This document shows positions 16,244 to 24,370 of a stretch of DNA of 64,000 nucleotides, in pieces; position 1 is the first letter of the stretch, and every line of letters starts with the position of its first letter. The notes below the pieces were generated by a model that worked only from the letters and a program-made list of their open reading frames with translations, was not told the DNA's origin and ran no database searches. The DNA comes from Spirillospora albida (GTDB lineage Bacteria; Actinomycetota; Actinomycetes; Streptosporangiales; Streptosporangiaceae): assembly GCF_000718255.1 (NCBI RefSeq), contig NZ_JOFJ01000002.1, positions 310,001-374,000 of the forward strand, read 5' to 3'. The translations under genes and the position numbers were made by a program.

Positions 16244-16495
16244 ATGTACGTGATCCGGCTCCCCGACGGCACCCTGCGGGTGCCCCACAGCGTCCTCACC
16301 GAGTCCGGCGAGGACGAGGGGCGGCTCATCGCGGACGCGTATGTCGAGGTCGCCCCCGGCGATCCCGACTATGACCGGCTCCTCGGCCAGTCGCTGACCG
16401 AGGAGGAGATGGCGGAGAGGCGGCGTCGCTGGCGGGACGAGGACGCGGATCTGCTCCGTCGCTTCGAGGAGTGGAAGGACCAGGACCGGCCGTAG
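16244..16495 (+). CDS. Small acidic hypothetical protein partnered with the metallopeptidase
   Basis: The 83-aa protein begins MYVIRLPDGTLRVPHSVLTE and ends in a highly charged helical region (EEEMAERRRRW, LLRRFEEWKDQD). A GAGGGTGG sequence lies 5-8 nt before the ATG. It follows the metallopeptidase gene by 16 nt and stops 3 nt before the convergent bldC stop. Its size, acidity and coupling suggest an accessory or immunity-type partner, but that is inference from position. I recognise no family. Confidence 0.6.
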   Translation: MYVIRLPDGTLRVPHSVLTESGEDEGRLIADAYVEVAPGDPDYDRLLGQSLTEEEMAERRRRWRDEDADLLRRFEEWKDQDRP

Positions 16496-16498
16496 CGG

Positions 16499-16699
16499 TC
16501 AGCGGGCCGGTTCCGCCATCGGCTCCTCGCCGCGCAGCAGCGCGTGGACCTCGGACTCGCGGAAGCGGCGGTGGCCCCCCGGAGTGCGGATGCTGCTGAT
16601 CCGGCCCGCCGCGGCCCAGCGGGTCACCGTCTTCGGGTCGACCCGGAAGAGGGCGGCGACCTCTCCTGGTGTGAGCAGGCGCTCGCTCGTGCTCTCCAC
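16499..16699 (-). CDS. bldC: BldC, MerR-like small DNA-binding developmental regulator
   Basis: This 66-aa protein is almost wholly a winged helix-turn-helix: LLTPGEVAALFRVDPKTVTRWAAAGRI then SSIRTPGGHRRFRESEVHALL. It closely matches the BldC family of actinomycetes, which binds direct repeats cooperatively and controls the switch from vegetative growth to sporulation. A GTG start is preceded by GGGGGAGAGAGA. On the minus strand a TTGACC lies ~70 nt upstream without an obvious -10. The family is nearly confined to actinobacteria with complex development, which supports the organism call. Confidence 0.92.
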   Translation of the reverse strand: MESTSERLLTPGEVAALFRVDPKTVTRWAAAGRISSIRTPGGHRRFRESEVHALLRGEEPMAEPAR

Positions 16700-16917
16700 G
16701 TTCTCTCTCCCCCTTTGTCCCGCTCTGGATGCGGGTGGACTGGTTTACAGTGTGGCGGGTCAAGACCGATTTCTCCCTTGTTTTCGGAAAAGATCACGGT
16801 CCGTAATTGTGTGACCTGCTCGTATGACGGCATGTGAACAGGGCATTGGACGCACATGTCACCCTGATCACGATGGACGCGTCGTGTACCGCCCGGTACG
16901 CAGCGTTCACATGCTCG

Positions 16918-16946
16918 TTAACAGCGGCGCCCGGCCAACCAATAGT
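16918..16946 (+). promoter_or_regulatory. Candidate promoter of the threonine/serine dehydratase gene
   Basis: TTAACA (16918-16923) and AATAGT (16941-16946) are 17 nt apart. The predicted start of transcription lies within a few bases of the ATG at 16956, which would give a leaderless or near-leaderless mRNA. No Shine-Dalgarno is visible, in agreement. The rest of the 256-bp gap to bldC shows no other clear signal. Confidence 0.4.
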
Positions 16947-16955
16947 CTGCGAAAC

Positions 16956-17906
16956 ATGCCCGATCTCGTTGGCCTGCCGGAAGTGGAACGTGCCGCCGAG
17001 CGGCTCGCGGGTGTCGCGGTGCGGACGCCCCTCGTGCCGTTCCCCGGGGACGGCGGGCTGCTCGTGAAGCCCGAGTCGCTCCAGCCGGTCGGCGCGTTCA
17101 AGCTGCGCGGCGCGTACAACGCCATCTCCCGGCTGGGCCGGCGCGAGCGCGAGCGCGGCGTCGTGACGCACTCCAGCGGCAACCACGCGCAGGCCGTCGC
17201 GTGGACGGCGCGCGCGCTCGGGATCCCGGCGGTGCTCGTCATGCCGCACACCACGCCCGCTGTGAAGGTGGACGCCTGCATCGCGCTCGGTGCCGAGATC
17301 GTCTACGTGGACCCGGTGGCCCGGCTGGAGACGGCCGAACGGCTCGCCGCCGCGCACGGGCTGGCGCTGATCCCGCCGTTCGACGACCCCGATGTGATCG
17401 CGGGGCAGGGCACGGTCGGCTTGGAGATCGTCCGGGACCGGCCGGACGCGGACGTGGTGCTGGTCCCGGTGTCGGGCGGCGGGCTGATCGCCGGCGTCGC
17501 GGCGGCGGTGAAGGCGCTGCGCCCGGAGGCGAAGGTCATCGGTGTGGAGCCGGAGCTCGCCGCGGACGCCCGGGAGTCGCTGCGGCTCGGGCACCCGGTG
17601 ACGTGGCCGGCCGAGGAGACCGGCAGGACCATCGCGGACGCGCTGCGCGTCCAGCGGGTCGGCGACCTCCCCTTCGCGCACATGCGGGCGCACGTGGACG
17701 GCATCGTCACGGTCACCGAGGATGAGATCAGGCTGGCGATGCGCCGGCTCGCCCGGGACGCGCGGCTGATCGCGGAGCCGGGTGGCGCGACGGCCACGGC
17801 CGCCTATCTCTTCCGTAAGAAGGAACTCCCTCCTGGACGGACGTACGTGGCCGTCCTGTCGGGCGGGAACGTCGACCCGGCCCTCTTCCAGGAGGTCCTC
17901 CGCTGA
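16956..17906 (+). CDS. Threonine/serine dehydratase-family PLP enzyme
   Basis: The 316-aa fold-type II PLP enzyme has the cofactor lysine in VGAFKLRGAYNAI, SSGNHAQAVAW for the substrate carboxylate, and the phosphate-binding loop PVSGGGLIAGVAAAVK. This matches catabolic threonine/serine dehydratases and serine racemase-like proteins, without the C-terminal ACT-type regulatory domain of biosynthetic IlvA. It would deaminate L-threonine or L-serine to the 2-oxoacid. A longer upstream in-frame extension (from 16824) is rejected because the conserved start is MPDLVGLPEVE. It is divergent from bldC. Confidence 0.88.
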   Translation: MPDLVGLPEVERAAERLAGVAVRTPLVPFPGDGGLLVKPESLQPVGAFKLRGAYNAISRLGRRERERGVVTHSSGNHAQAVAWTARALGIPAVLVMPHTTPAVKVDACIALGAEIVYVDPVARLETAERLAAAHGLALIPPFDDPDVIAGQGTVGLEIVRDRPDADVVLVPVSGGGLIAGVAAAVKALRPEAKVIGVEPELAADARESLRLGHPVTWPAEETGRTIADALRVQRVGDLPFAHMRAHVDGIVTVTEDEIRLAMRRLARDARLIAEPGGATATAAYLFRKKELPPGRTYVAVLSGGNVDPALFQEVLR

Positions 17907-17951
17907 GGCCGCTGCAGCGCCGCGCGGAGGGGCCGGTACGCTCGGAGGGCC

Positions 17952-18191
17952 ATGAGTTCCGTTCTCTTCTACACCCTCGCCCGGCTCGGCATCCTCGCCG
18001 CGACCGCCGGCGTGCTGGCGCTGTTCGGCGCCCGCGGGTACCTGCTGCTGCTGCTGTCCCTGCTGATCAGCGGCGTGGTGAGCTTCGTCCTGCTGTCGGG
18101 GCAGCGGGACCGGATGTCCGCGGCGGTCGCCGGCGGCATCGGCGAGCGGCGCCGCCGCTTCCAGGAGGCGCGCACCAAGGAAGACGCCTGA
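17952..18191 (+). CDS. DUF4229-like small membrane protein
   Basis: This 79-aa protein has two membrane helices (ARLGILAATAGVLALFGA and YLLLLLSLLISGVVSFVLL) and a charged C-terminal tail (RRRRFQEARTKED). Small DUF4229-type proteins of this shape occur next to menaquinone genes in actinobacteria. It lies 45 nt after the dehydratase and 68 nt before menG. Function is unknown. Confidence 0.75.
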   Translation: MSSVLFYTLARLGILAATAGVLALFGARGYLLLLLSLLISGVVSFVLLSGQRDRMSAAVAGGIGERRRRFQEARTKEDA

Positions 18192-18259
18192 CGCGAGGCG
18201 CCTGACCGCCGCCGCCCCGGTGCCCCGTGCCGCGCCGGGTTGCTCCTATGGTGGGTGCC

Positions 18260-18961
18260 ATGACCCGCGCCTCTCTCGACAAGAAGCCCGCCGACGTCGC
18301 GGCGATGTTCGACGGCACCGCCGAGCGGTACGACCTGCTGAACACGCTGATGACCGGCGGCCAGGACCGGCGGTGGCGGCGGGAGGTGGTCCGGGCGGTG
18401 CACGCGCGGCCCGGGGAGCGGATCCTCGACCTCGCGGCCGGCACCGGGACGTCCTCCGTGCCCTTCGCCGAAGCCGGCGCCGACACCGTGGCCTGCGACT
18501 TCTCCCTCGGCATGCTGCGCGTCGGGGTGCGCCGGCAGGCGGGCGTCCACCGGTTGAGCTTCGTCGCCGGCGACGCGCTGCGGCTGCCCTTCGCGGACGC
18601 CTCGTTCGACGCCGTCACCATCTCCTTCGGGCTCCGCAACGTCGCCGACACCGTGCGGGCGCTGAGCGAGCTGCGGCGCGTCGCGAAGCCGGGCGGCCGG
18701 CTGCTGGTCTGCGAGGTGAGCCACCCCCGCAACCCCGTCCTCGCGCTCGGCCACAAGGCGCATCTGAAGTACGGCCTGCCGCTGCTGGCGCGGGTCAGCT
18801 CGAATCCCGACTCCTACCGGTACCTCGCCGAGTCGACGCTCGCGTGGCCCGACCAGGCGGGGCTGTCCCGGCTGATCCAGGAGGCGGGCTGGACGAAGGT
18901 GCGCTGGCGCGATCTCACGTTCGGGGTCGCGGCGATGCATCACGCGGTCAATCCGGGGTAA
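18260..18961 (+). CDS. menG: Demethylmenaquinone methyltransferase
   Basis: This UbiE/MenG-family SAM methyltransferase makes menaquinone from demethylmenaquinone in the last ring step. The 233-aa protein begins MTRASLDKKPADVAAMFDGTAERYDLLN, the hallmark N-terminus. It has the SAM motif LDLAAGTGTSS, the acidic strand VACDFSLGML and the ISFGLRNV motif. The ATG at 18260 aligns with the family start; upstream ATGs (18248, 18227) add non-conserved residues. Its place ahead of the reductase, complex I and prenyl synthase genes fits a menaquinone respiratory cluster. Confidence 0.93.
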   Translation: MTRASLDKKPADVAAMFDGTAERYDLLNTLMTGGQDRRWRREVVRAVHARPGERILDLAAGTGTSSVPFAEAGADTVACDFSLGMLRVGVRRQAGVHRLSFVAGDALRLPFADASFDAVTISFGLRNVADTVRALSELRRVAKPGGRLLVCEVSHPRNPVLALGHKAHLKYGLPLLARVSSNPDSYRYLAESTLAWPDQAGLSRLIQEAGWTKVRWRDLTFGVAAMHHAVNPG

Positions 18962-19054
18962 TCCGGACGCCTGGTCGCCTACGGACCGCTCCAACCCAGG
19001 GCGGGGGAGGTGTACCCACGGGCCGCGATATAGGAATAGACTCCCCACCGGCGG

Positions 19055-19074
19055 CTTGTGAAGCACTTCACAAG
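19055..19074. promoter_or_regulatory. Perfect Rex operator
   Basis: TTGTGAAGCACTTCACAA at 19056-19073 matches the Rex consensus TTGTGAA-N4-TTCACAA at every fixed base, and the flanking C and G extend the arms to 8 bp. Rex is the NADH/NAD+-sensing repressor of actinomycete respiratory genes, released when NADH rises. The site ends 24 nt before the MenJ-like gene, downstream of a possible -10 (TAGACT, 19037-19042), where bound Rex could block transcription. Confidence 0.85.
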
Positions 19075-19097
19075 CTCACGAGCGAACGAGGAACACC

Positions 19098-20354
19098 GTG
19101 ACCGACTCCACCCGACACGCCGATGTCATCGTCGTCGGGGCCGGCCCCGCAGGGTCGTCGACCGCCTACTGGCTCGCCCAGGCAGGTCTCGATGTGCTGC
19201 TGCTGGAGAAGGCGACGTTCCCCCGCGACAAGATCTGCGGCGACGGGCTCACCCCCCGCGCCGTCCGCGCCCTCATCTCCATGGGCGTCGACGTCAACGA
19301 CCCCGGCTGGGGACGCAATAAGGGCCTGCGCATCTACGGCGGCGGCGTGAAGATCGAGCTGCCCTGGCCCGAGCTGGCGTCCTTCCCCGACTTCGGTCTC
19401 GTCCGCAAGCGGACGGACCTCGACCAGCTGCTCGCCGAGCACGCCGCGAAGGCCGGCGCGCAGCTGCTGCAGGGCTGCAACGTGACCGGCCCGATCCTGG
19501 ACGAGCGGACCGACCGCATCATCGGCGTCACCGCCCGGTACGAGGGCGAGGAGGTCGAGTTCCGCGCGCCGCTCGTCGTCGCGGCCGACGGCAACTCCAC
19601 CCGGCTGTCCCTGGCCATGGGCGTGCGGCGGCGCGAGGACCGGCCGATGGGCGTCGCCGTCCGCCGCTACTACGAGAGCCCCCGCCACGACGACGACTAC
19701 ATGGAGGCGTGGCTCGAGCTCTGGGACGGCGAGCGCCTCCTGCCCGGCTACGGCTGGGTGTTCGGCGTCGGGGACGGCACGTCCAACGTCGGGCTCGGCC
19801 TCCTCAACACCAGCAAGTCGTTCCAGAACGTCGACTACCGCGGCATGCTGAAGCGCTGGACGGCGCAGATGCCGCCGGAATGGCGGTTCGACGAGGAGCA
19901 CGCGGCCGGCAAGGTCGGCGGCGCGGCGCTCCCGATGGGATTCAACCGGCAGCCGCACTACGCGCGCGGGCTGCTGCTCGTCGGCGACGCCGGCGGGATG
20001 ATCAACCCGTTCAACGGCGAGGGCATCGACTACGCGTTGGAGTCGGGCCGGCTGGCCGCCGACATCATGGTGCAGGCGCTCGGCCGCCGCACCCCCGCGC
20101 AGCGCGAGCGGACACTGTACGAGTACCCCCGGATCCTCAAGGACGAGCACGGCGGCTACTTCACGCTGGCCCGCGTGTTCGTCCAGGCCATCGGCGACCC
20201 GCGGGTGATGAAGTTCCTCACCTCGCACGGCCTGCCCCACCCGACGTTGATGCGCTTCACCCTGAAGCTCCTCGCGAACCTCACCGACCCCAAGGGCGGC
20301 GACGCGATGGACCGCATCATCAACGCGATGCAGAAGGTGGCTCCGTCAGCATGA
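19098..20354 (+). CDS. menJ: Geranylgeranyl reductase-family flavoprotein (MenJ-like menaquinone reductase)
   Basis: The 418-aa FAD-dependent enzyme has the N-terminal dinucleotide fold VIVVGAGPAGSSTAYWLAQ, FPRDKICGDGLTPRAV in the substrate region and the second FAD motif LLLVGDAGGMINPFNGEGI. The family reduces prenyl-chain double bonds. In mycobacteria MenJ saturates one isoprene unit of menaquinone, and the position between menG and nuo suggests the same role here. The gtg start at 19098 follows GAGGAACACC. It stands directly behind the Rex operator and 238 bp ahead of nuoA; whether the two share a transcript is not decided by the sequence. Confidence 0.88.
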   Translation: MTDSTRHADVIVVGAGPAGSSTAYWLAQAGLDVLLLEKATFPRDKICGDGLTPRAVRALISMGVDVNDPGWGRNKGLRIYGGGVKIELPWPELASFPDFGLVRKRTDLDQLLAEHAAKAGAQLLQGCNVTGPILDERTDRIIGVTARYEGEEVEFRAPLVVAADGNSTRLSLAMGVRRREDRPMGVAVRRYYESPRHDDDYMEAWLELWDGERLLPGYGWVFGVGDGTSNVGLGLLNTSKSFQNVDYRGMLKRWTAQMPPEWRFDEEHAAGKVGGAALPMGFNRQPHYARGLLLVGDAGGMINPFNGEGIDYALESGRLAADIMVQALGRRTPAQRERTLYEYPRILKDEHGGYFTLARVFVQAIGDPRVMKFLTSHGLPHPTLMRFTLKLLANLTDPKGGDAMDRIINAMQKVAPSA

Positions 20355-20592
20355 GCTGGGTACGGCGCGCCTCATGAATTCAGAGGTGGGGGGCCATGAA
20401 ACGACCCCCTGAGGGGAGTGCTATTGGTCACCTTGGCTAGGGTGGTCACCTGTGTCCGTGGCGCATGTCACGTGAGTGGCACAGGTGAAGCCACCGTGGC
20501 GCGTCCTCCGGGTGGCGCGCCGAGCGCGGCCCCCGGCCACGGAGGGCCCGCCCCGTACAACGTCGTACGTACCGAGGAGGGGCTGTAGAGGC
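20355..20592 (+). promoter_or_regulatory. nuo operon upstream region
   Basis: This 238-bp gap has no credible gene. It contains possible G-run/C-run hairpins just after the MenJ-like gene (20388-20416). Two direct copies of GGTCACC (20426-20432 and 20444-20450) lie 18 bp apart and flank TAGGGT, a possible -10. Near nuoA there is a GAGGAGGGG ribosome binding site about 13 nt before the start. No Rex-consensus site is visible here. Confidence 0.5.
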
Positions 20593-20952
20593 ATGGATCT
20601 CTATGTTCCGATCATCGTTCTCGGCGTGCTGGCCTTCGCCTTCGCCGCCGGATCGGTGGCGATGGCCGCGGTCACCGGGCCGAAACGGTGGAACAGGGCC
20701 AAGCTCGAGGCCTACGAGTGCGGTATCGAGCCGACGCCGCAGCCGGTGGGCGGCGGGCGTTTCCCCATCAAGTACTACCTGACGGCGATGCTCTTCATCG
20801 TCTTCGACATCGAGATCATCTTCCTTTATCCCTGGGCGGTCGCCTTCGACCGGCTGGGGATTTTCGGTCTTGTGGAGATGGTCCTTTTCATCCTCACCGT
20901 GCTGGTGGCGTACGCCTACATCTGGCGGCGCGGTGGTCTGGAGTGGGACTGA
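20593..20952 (+). CDS. nuoA: NADH-quinone oxidoreductase subunit A
   Basis: NuoA is a small membrane-arm subunit of complex I near the quinone channel. The 119-aa protein has three membrane helices (~5-29, ~61-85, ~90-112). The conserved cytoplasmic loop YECGIEPTPQPVGGGRFPIKYYLTAMLFIVFDIE is characteristic, with the invariant Cys-Gly and Asp-Ile-Glu. It opens a 14-gene run with overlaps or 1-10 nt spacing, so the whole nuo set is probably one transcript. Confidence 0.95.
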   Translation: MDLYVPIIVLGVLAFAFAAGSVAMAAVTGPKRWNRAKLEAYECGIEPTPQPVGGGRFPIKYYLTAMLFIVFDIEIIFLYPWAVAFDRLGIFGLVEMVLFILTVLVAYAYIWRRGGLEWD

Positions 20953-20953
20953 C

Positions 20954-21505
20954 ATGGGTCTAGAGGAGAAACTCCCCAGCGGGTTCCTGCTGACCACGGT
21001 CGAGCAGCTCGCGGGCTGGGGCCGGAAGGCCTCGGTGTGGCCGGCGACGTTCGGCCTCGCCTGCTGCGCGATCGAGATGATGGCGTCGGGCGACCCCCGG
21101 CACGACTTCTCCCGGTGGGGGATGGAGCGCGCGTCCGCGACGCCGCGGCAGGCCGACCTGATGATCGTGGCCGGACGGGTGAGCCAGAAGATGGCGCCGG
21201 TCCTGCGGCAGATCTACGACCAGATGACCGAGCCGAAGTGGGTCATCGCGATGGGCGTGTGCGCGTCGTCCGGCGGCATGTTCAACAACTACGCGATCGT
21301 GCAGGGCGTGGACCACATCGTCCCGGTCGACATCTACCTGCCGGGCTGCCCGCCGCGGCCGGAGATGCTGCTCGACGCGATCGTCAAGCTGCACGACAAG
21401 ATCCAGAACACCAAGCTCGGCGCGCAGCGCGTGAAGCAGATCCAGGAGCTGGAAGAGGCGAAGCGCCGCCAGCTGCCGCTGCTCGGACAGGGGGCGCAGC
21501 AGTGA
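20954..21505 (+). CDS. nuoB: NADH-quinone oxidoreductase subunit B
   Basis: NuoB carries the terminal [4Fe-4S] cluster N2 that passes electrons to menaquinone. The 183-aa protein has the adjacent cysteines in GLACCAIEMM, another in MGVCASSGGMF and the last in VDIYLPGCPPRPE. The start follows the nuoA stop by 1 nt. The C-terminal ~30 residues are a charged, non-conserved extension. Confidence 0.96.
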   Translation: MGLEEKLPSGFLLTTVEQLAGWGRKASVWPATFGLACCAIEMMASGDPRHDFSRWGMERASATPRQADLMIVAGRVSQKMAPVLRQIYDQMTEPKWVIAMGVCASSGGMFNNYAIVQGVDHIVPVDIYLPGCPPRPEMLLDAIVKLHDKIQNTKLGAQRVKQIQELEEAKRRQLPLLGQGAQQ

Positions 21506-22248
21506 GTTCGCAGAACCCCGAGCAGCAGGCCGAGCAGGCCGCCGACCGGCTGCCCGCGCACACCGAGGAGGAGCGGCGCGAGCAGCCCGTCGCCCGGATG
21601 GGGATGTTCGGCGCGAAGACGACCGGCGACACCTCCGGCTACGGCGGGCTCGTCGTCCGGCAGAGCCCGAAGGTGTCGGCGCCGCGCCCCTACGGCGGCC
21701 CCGGCGGGACGGCCGAGGCCGGCGAGTTCGACGACATCGCCGACGAGCTGGAGCGCGTCCTGCCCGACTTCGGCGACGCGGTCGAGCGGGTCGTCGTCCA
21801 CCGGGGCGAGCTGACCTTCCACGTGAAGCGCGAGCGGCTGCTCGACGTCGCGAGGAAGATGCGGGACGAGCCGTCCCTGCGCTTCGAGATGTGCTCCGGC
21901 GTGTCCGGCGTCCACTACCCGAAGGACGAGGGCGCCGAGCTGCACTCGGTCGTCCACCTGTTGTCGATCACGCACAACCGGCGGGTCCGGCTCGAGGTGT
22001 CGTGCCCGGACGCCGACCCGCACATGCCGTCGCTCGTCCCGGTCTACCCGACGGCCGACTGGCACGAGCGGGAGACCTACGACTTCTTCGGGATCGTCTA
22101 CGACGGCCATCCGGCGCTGACGCGGATCGAGATGCCCGACGACTGGGTCGGCCACCCGCAGCGCAAGGACTACCCCCTCGGCGGCATCCCCGTCGAGTAC
22201 CGCGGAGCGGAGATCCCGCCGCCGGACGAGCGGAGGTCGTACGTATGA
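21502..22248 (+). CDS. nuoC: NADH-quinone oxidoreductase subunit C
   Basis: This 30-kDa-type peripheral-arm subunit binds alongside NuoB and NuoD. The 248-aa protein has a non-conserved N-terminal ~80 residues. The conserved core follows, including FEMCSGVSGVHYP and the signature WHERETYDFFGIVYDGHPALTRI then PDDWVGHPQRKDYPLGG. The GTG start overlaps the nuoB stop by 4 nt. NuoC and NuoD are separate here, unlike the E. coli fusion. Confidence 0.95.
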   Translation: MSSQNPEQQAEQAADRLPAHTEEERREQPVARMGMFGAKTTGDTSGYGGLVVRQSPKVSAPRPYGGPGGTAEAGEFDDIADELERVLPDFGDAVERVVVHRGELTFHVKRERLLDVARKMRDEPSLRFEMCSGVSGVHYPKDEGAELHSVVHLLSITHNRRVRLEVSCPDADPHMPSLVPVYPTADWHERETYDFFGIVYDGHPALTRIEMPDDWVGHPQRKDYPLGGIPVEYRGAEIPPPDERRSYV

Positions 22249-23591
22249 CCAGCGCGAAGTACACGGAGTACGACGCCTACGCCGCCGAAGAGGCCGCGGA
22301 GGGGCGCGTCTACGACGTCAGCGGCCAGGACTGGGACCAGGTCGTGGCCGGGGCCGAGGAGTCCGGCGACGAGCGACTCGTCGTCAACATGGGCCCGCAG
22401 CACCCGTCGACGCACGGGGTGCTGCGACTGATCCTCACCCTCGACGGCGAGACGGTGAACGAGTGCCGGGTGGGCATCGGCTACCTGCACACCGGCATCG
22501 AGAAGAACATGGAGTTCCGCACCTGGGCGCAGGGCCCCACGTTCTGCACCCGGATGGACTACCTCGCCCCGTTCTTCAACGAGGCGACGTACTGCCTCGG
22601 TGTCGAGAAGCTCCTCGGCGTCACCGACCAGATCCCGGAGCGCGCCCAGATCATCCGCGTGATGATGATGGAGCTGAACCGGATCTCCTCGCATCTGGTC
22701 GCGATCGCCACGTTCGGGCTGGAGCTCGGCGCGACGACCGTGATGCTGAACGGCTTCATCGAGCGCGAGTACACCCTCGACCTGTTCGAGGAGGTCTCCG
22801 GCCTGCGGATGAACCACGCCTACATCCGGCCGGGCGGTGTCGCGCAGGACCTGCCGAGCGGCGCGCTCACCAAGATCCGCGACTACCTCGACCGCATGCC
22901 GAAGCGCATCCAGGCGCTCCGCAAGCTGATGGACGAGAACCCCGTCTACCTGGCGCGGACGAAGAACATCGCCTACCTCGACCTGACCGGCTGCATGGCG
23001 CTCGGCGTCACCGGGCCCGTCCTGCGCGCCACCGGGCTGCCGTGGGACCTGCGCAAGTCGCAGCCGTACTCCGGGTACGAGACCTACGACTTCGACGTCC
23101 CGACGCAGGACACCTGCGACGTGTACGGCCGCTACCTCGTCCGGATGGCCGAGATGGAGGAGTCCCTGAAGATCGTCGAGCAGTGCCTGGACCGGCTGCA
23201 GACGGTCAAGGGCCCCGTGATGATCGAGGACAAGAAGATCGGATGGCCGGCGCAGCTCGCGATCGGCGCGGACGGCATGGGCAACTCGCCCCGCCACATC
23301 GCGCACATCATGGGCACCTCCATGGAGGCGCTGATCCATCACTTCAAGCTGGTGACGGAGGGCTTCCGCGTCCCGGCGGGGCAGGCGTACGCGCCGGTCG
23401 AGTCGCCGCGCGGCGAGCTCGGCGCGCACGTGGTCAGCGACGGCGGGACGCGCCCGTACCGGGTGCACTTCCGGGAGCCGTCCTTCGTCAACCTGCAGGC
23501 GGCGCCCGCGATGGCGGAGGGCGGCATGATCGCCGACGTGATCGCCGCGGTCGCCAGCATCGACCCGGTCATGGGGGGAGTGGACCGATGA
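22245..23591 (+). CDS. nuoD: NADH-quinone oxidoreductase subunit D
   Basis: NuoD is the 49-kDa-type subunit forming the quinone-binding pocket with NuoB. The 448-aa protein has the NMGPQHPSTHGVLRL loop with the quinone-head His. It also has GYLHTGIEKNMEFRTW and MDYLAPFFNEATYCLGVEKL, and ends near AEGGMIADVIAAVASIDPVMGGVDR. An N-terminal ~45-residue extension precedes the family core. It overlaps nuoC and nuoE by 4 nt each. Confidence 0.96.
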   Translation: MTSAKYTEYDAYAAEEAAEGRVYDVSGQDWDQVVAGAEESGDERLVVNMGPQHPSTHGVLRLILTLDGETVNECRVGIGYLHTGIEKNMEFRTWAQGPTFCTRMDYLAPFFNEATYCLGVEKLLGVTDQIPERAQIIRVMMMELNRISSHLVAIATFGLELGATTVMLNGFIEREYTLDLFEEVSGLRMNHAYIRPGGVAQDLPSGALTKIRDYLDRMPKRIQALRKLMDENPVYLARTKNIAYLDLTGCMALGVTGPVLRATGLPWDLRKSQPYSGYETYDFDVPTQDTCDVYGRYLVRMAEMEESLKIVEQCLDRLQTVKGPVMIEDKKIGWPAQLAIGADGMGNSPRHIAHIMGTSMEALIHHFKLVTEGFRVPAGQAYAPVESPRGELGAHVVSDGGTRPYRVHFREPSFVNLQAAPAMAEGGMIADVIAAVASIDPVMGGVDR

Positions 23592-24370
23592 CGTACGAAC
23601 CCGAGGTCCGCGAACGGCTCGAACGCGACGCCAAGGAGATCATCGGACGGTATCCGCGGCCGCGGTCGGCGCTGCTGCCGATGCTCCACCTGGTGCAGTC
23701 GGTGGACGGGCACATCACGCAGGACGGCATCGAGTTCTGCGCCGAGACGCTCGGCATCACCCCGGCGCAGGTCACCGGCGTGTCGACGTTCTACTCGCAG
23801 TACAAGCGCGCGCCGATGGGCGAGTTCCACGTCGGCGTCTGCACGAACACGCTGTGCGCGATCATGGGCGGCGACCAGATCTGGGACGAGCTGACCGCGC
23901 ACACCGGCGTCGGCCACGACGAGGCGATGCCGGACGGCAAGATCAGCCTGGAGCGGCTGGAGTGCAACGCGGCCTGCGACTTCGCGCCGGTGATGATGGT
24001 CAACTGGGAGTTCTTCGACAACATGACTCCCGAGAAGGCGAAGCGGCTGGTCGACGACCTGCGCGCCGGCAAGGACGTCGCGCCCTCGCGCGGCGCCGGA
24101 TCGCTCTGCTCGTGGAAGCAGGCGGCGCGGGTGCTGGCCGGGTTCCCGGACGGGCGGGCGCACGAGGGCGTCCCGGCCGGACCGGAGTCGCTGCGCGGTC
24201 TGGAGCTCGCCAGGGAGCGCGGCTGGACGGCCCCGTCCCCCGACGAGGACCGCGAGCAGCCGCATGAGCCGGTGGGGGCGGGGGAGATCACCGATCCGCC
24301 GCCGAACGAGCCGGGCGAGCCGATCGGCGGCGATGTGAAGCCCGGCAGCCAGGAGGGGCGCAACCAGTGA
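23588..24370 (+). CDS. nuoE: NADH-quinone oxidoreductase subunit E with long acidic tail
   Basis: NuoE is the thioredoxin-fold [2Fe-2S] (N1a) subunit of the NADH-oxidising module. Ligand motifs are VCTNTLCAIMGG and ECNAACDFAP. The family core covers about 165 residues. This protein is 260 aa because of a ~95-residue C-terminal extension rich in Pro, Glu and Gly after the RAGKDVAPSRGAG segment. Extensions of this kind occur in actinobacterial NuoE. It overlaps nuoD and nuoF by 4 nt. Confidence 0.94.
   Translation: MTYEPEVRERLERDAKEIIGRYPRPRSALLPMLHLVQSVDGHITQDGIEFCAETLGITPAQVTGVSTFYSQYKRAPMGEFHVGVCTNTLCAIMGGDQIWDELTAHTGVGHDEAMPDGKISLERLECNAACDFAPVMMVNWEFFDNMTPEKAKRLVDDLRAGKDVAPSRGAGSLCSWKQAARVLAGFPDGRAHEGVPAGPESLRGLELARERGWTAPSPDEDREQPHEPVGAGEITDPPPNEPGEPIGGDVKPGSQEGRNQ

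Noticed and set aside
16824..16955. 44-residue N-terminal extension of the threonine/serine dehydratase
   Set aside because: The family begins at MPDLVGLPEVE, and a likely promoter lies inside the extension.
20440..20480. Possible second Rex site before nuoA (TGTCAC...GGCACA)
   Set aside because: The half-sites are not inverted copies of TTGTGAA and the central spacing is wrong.
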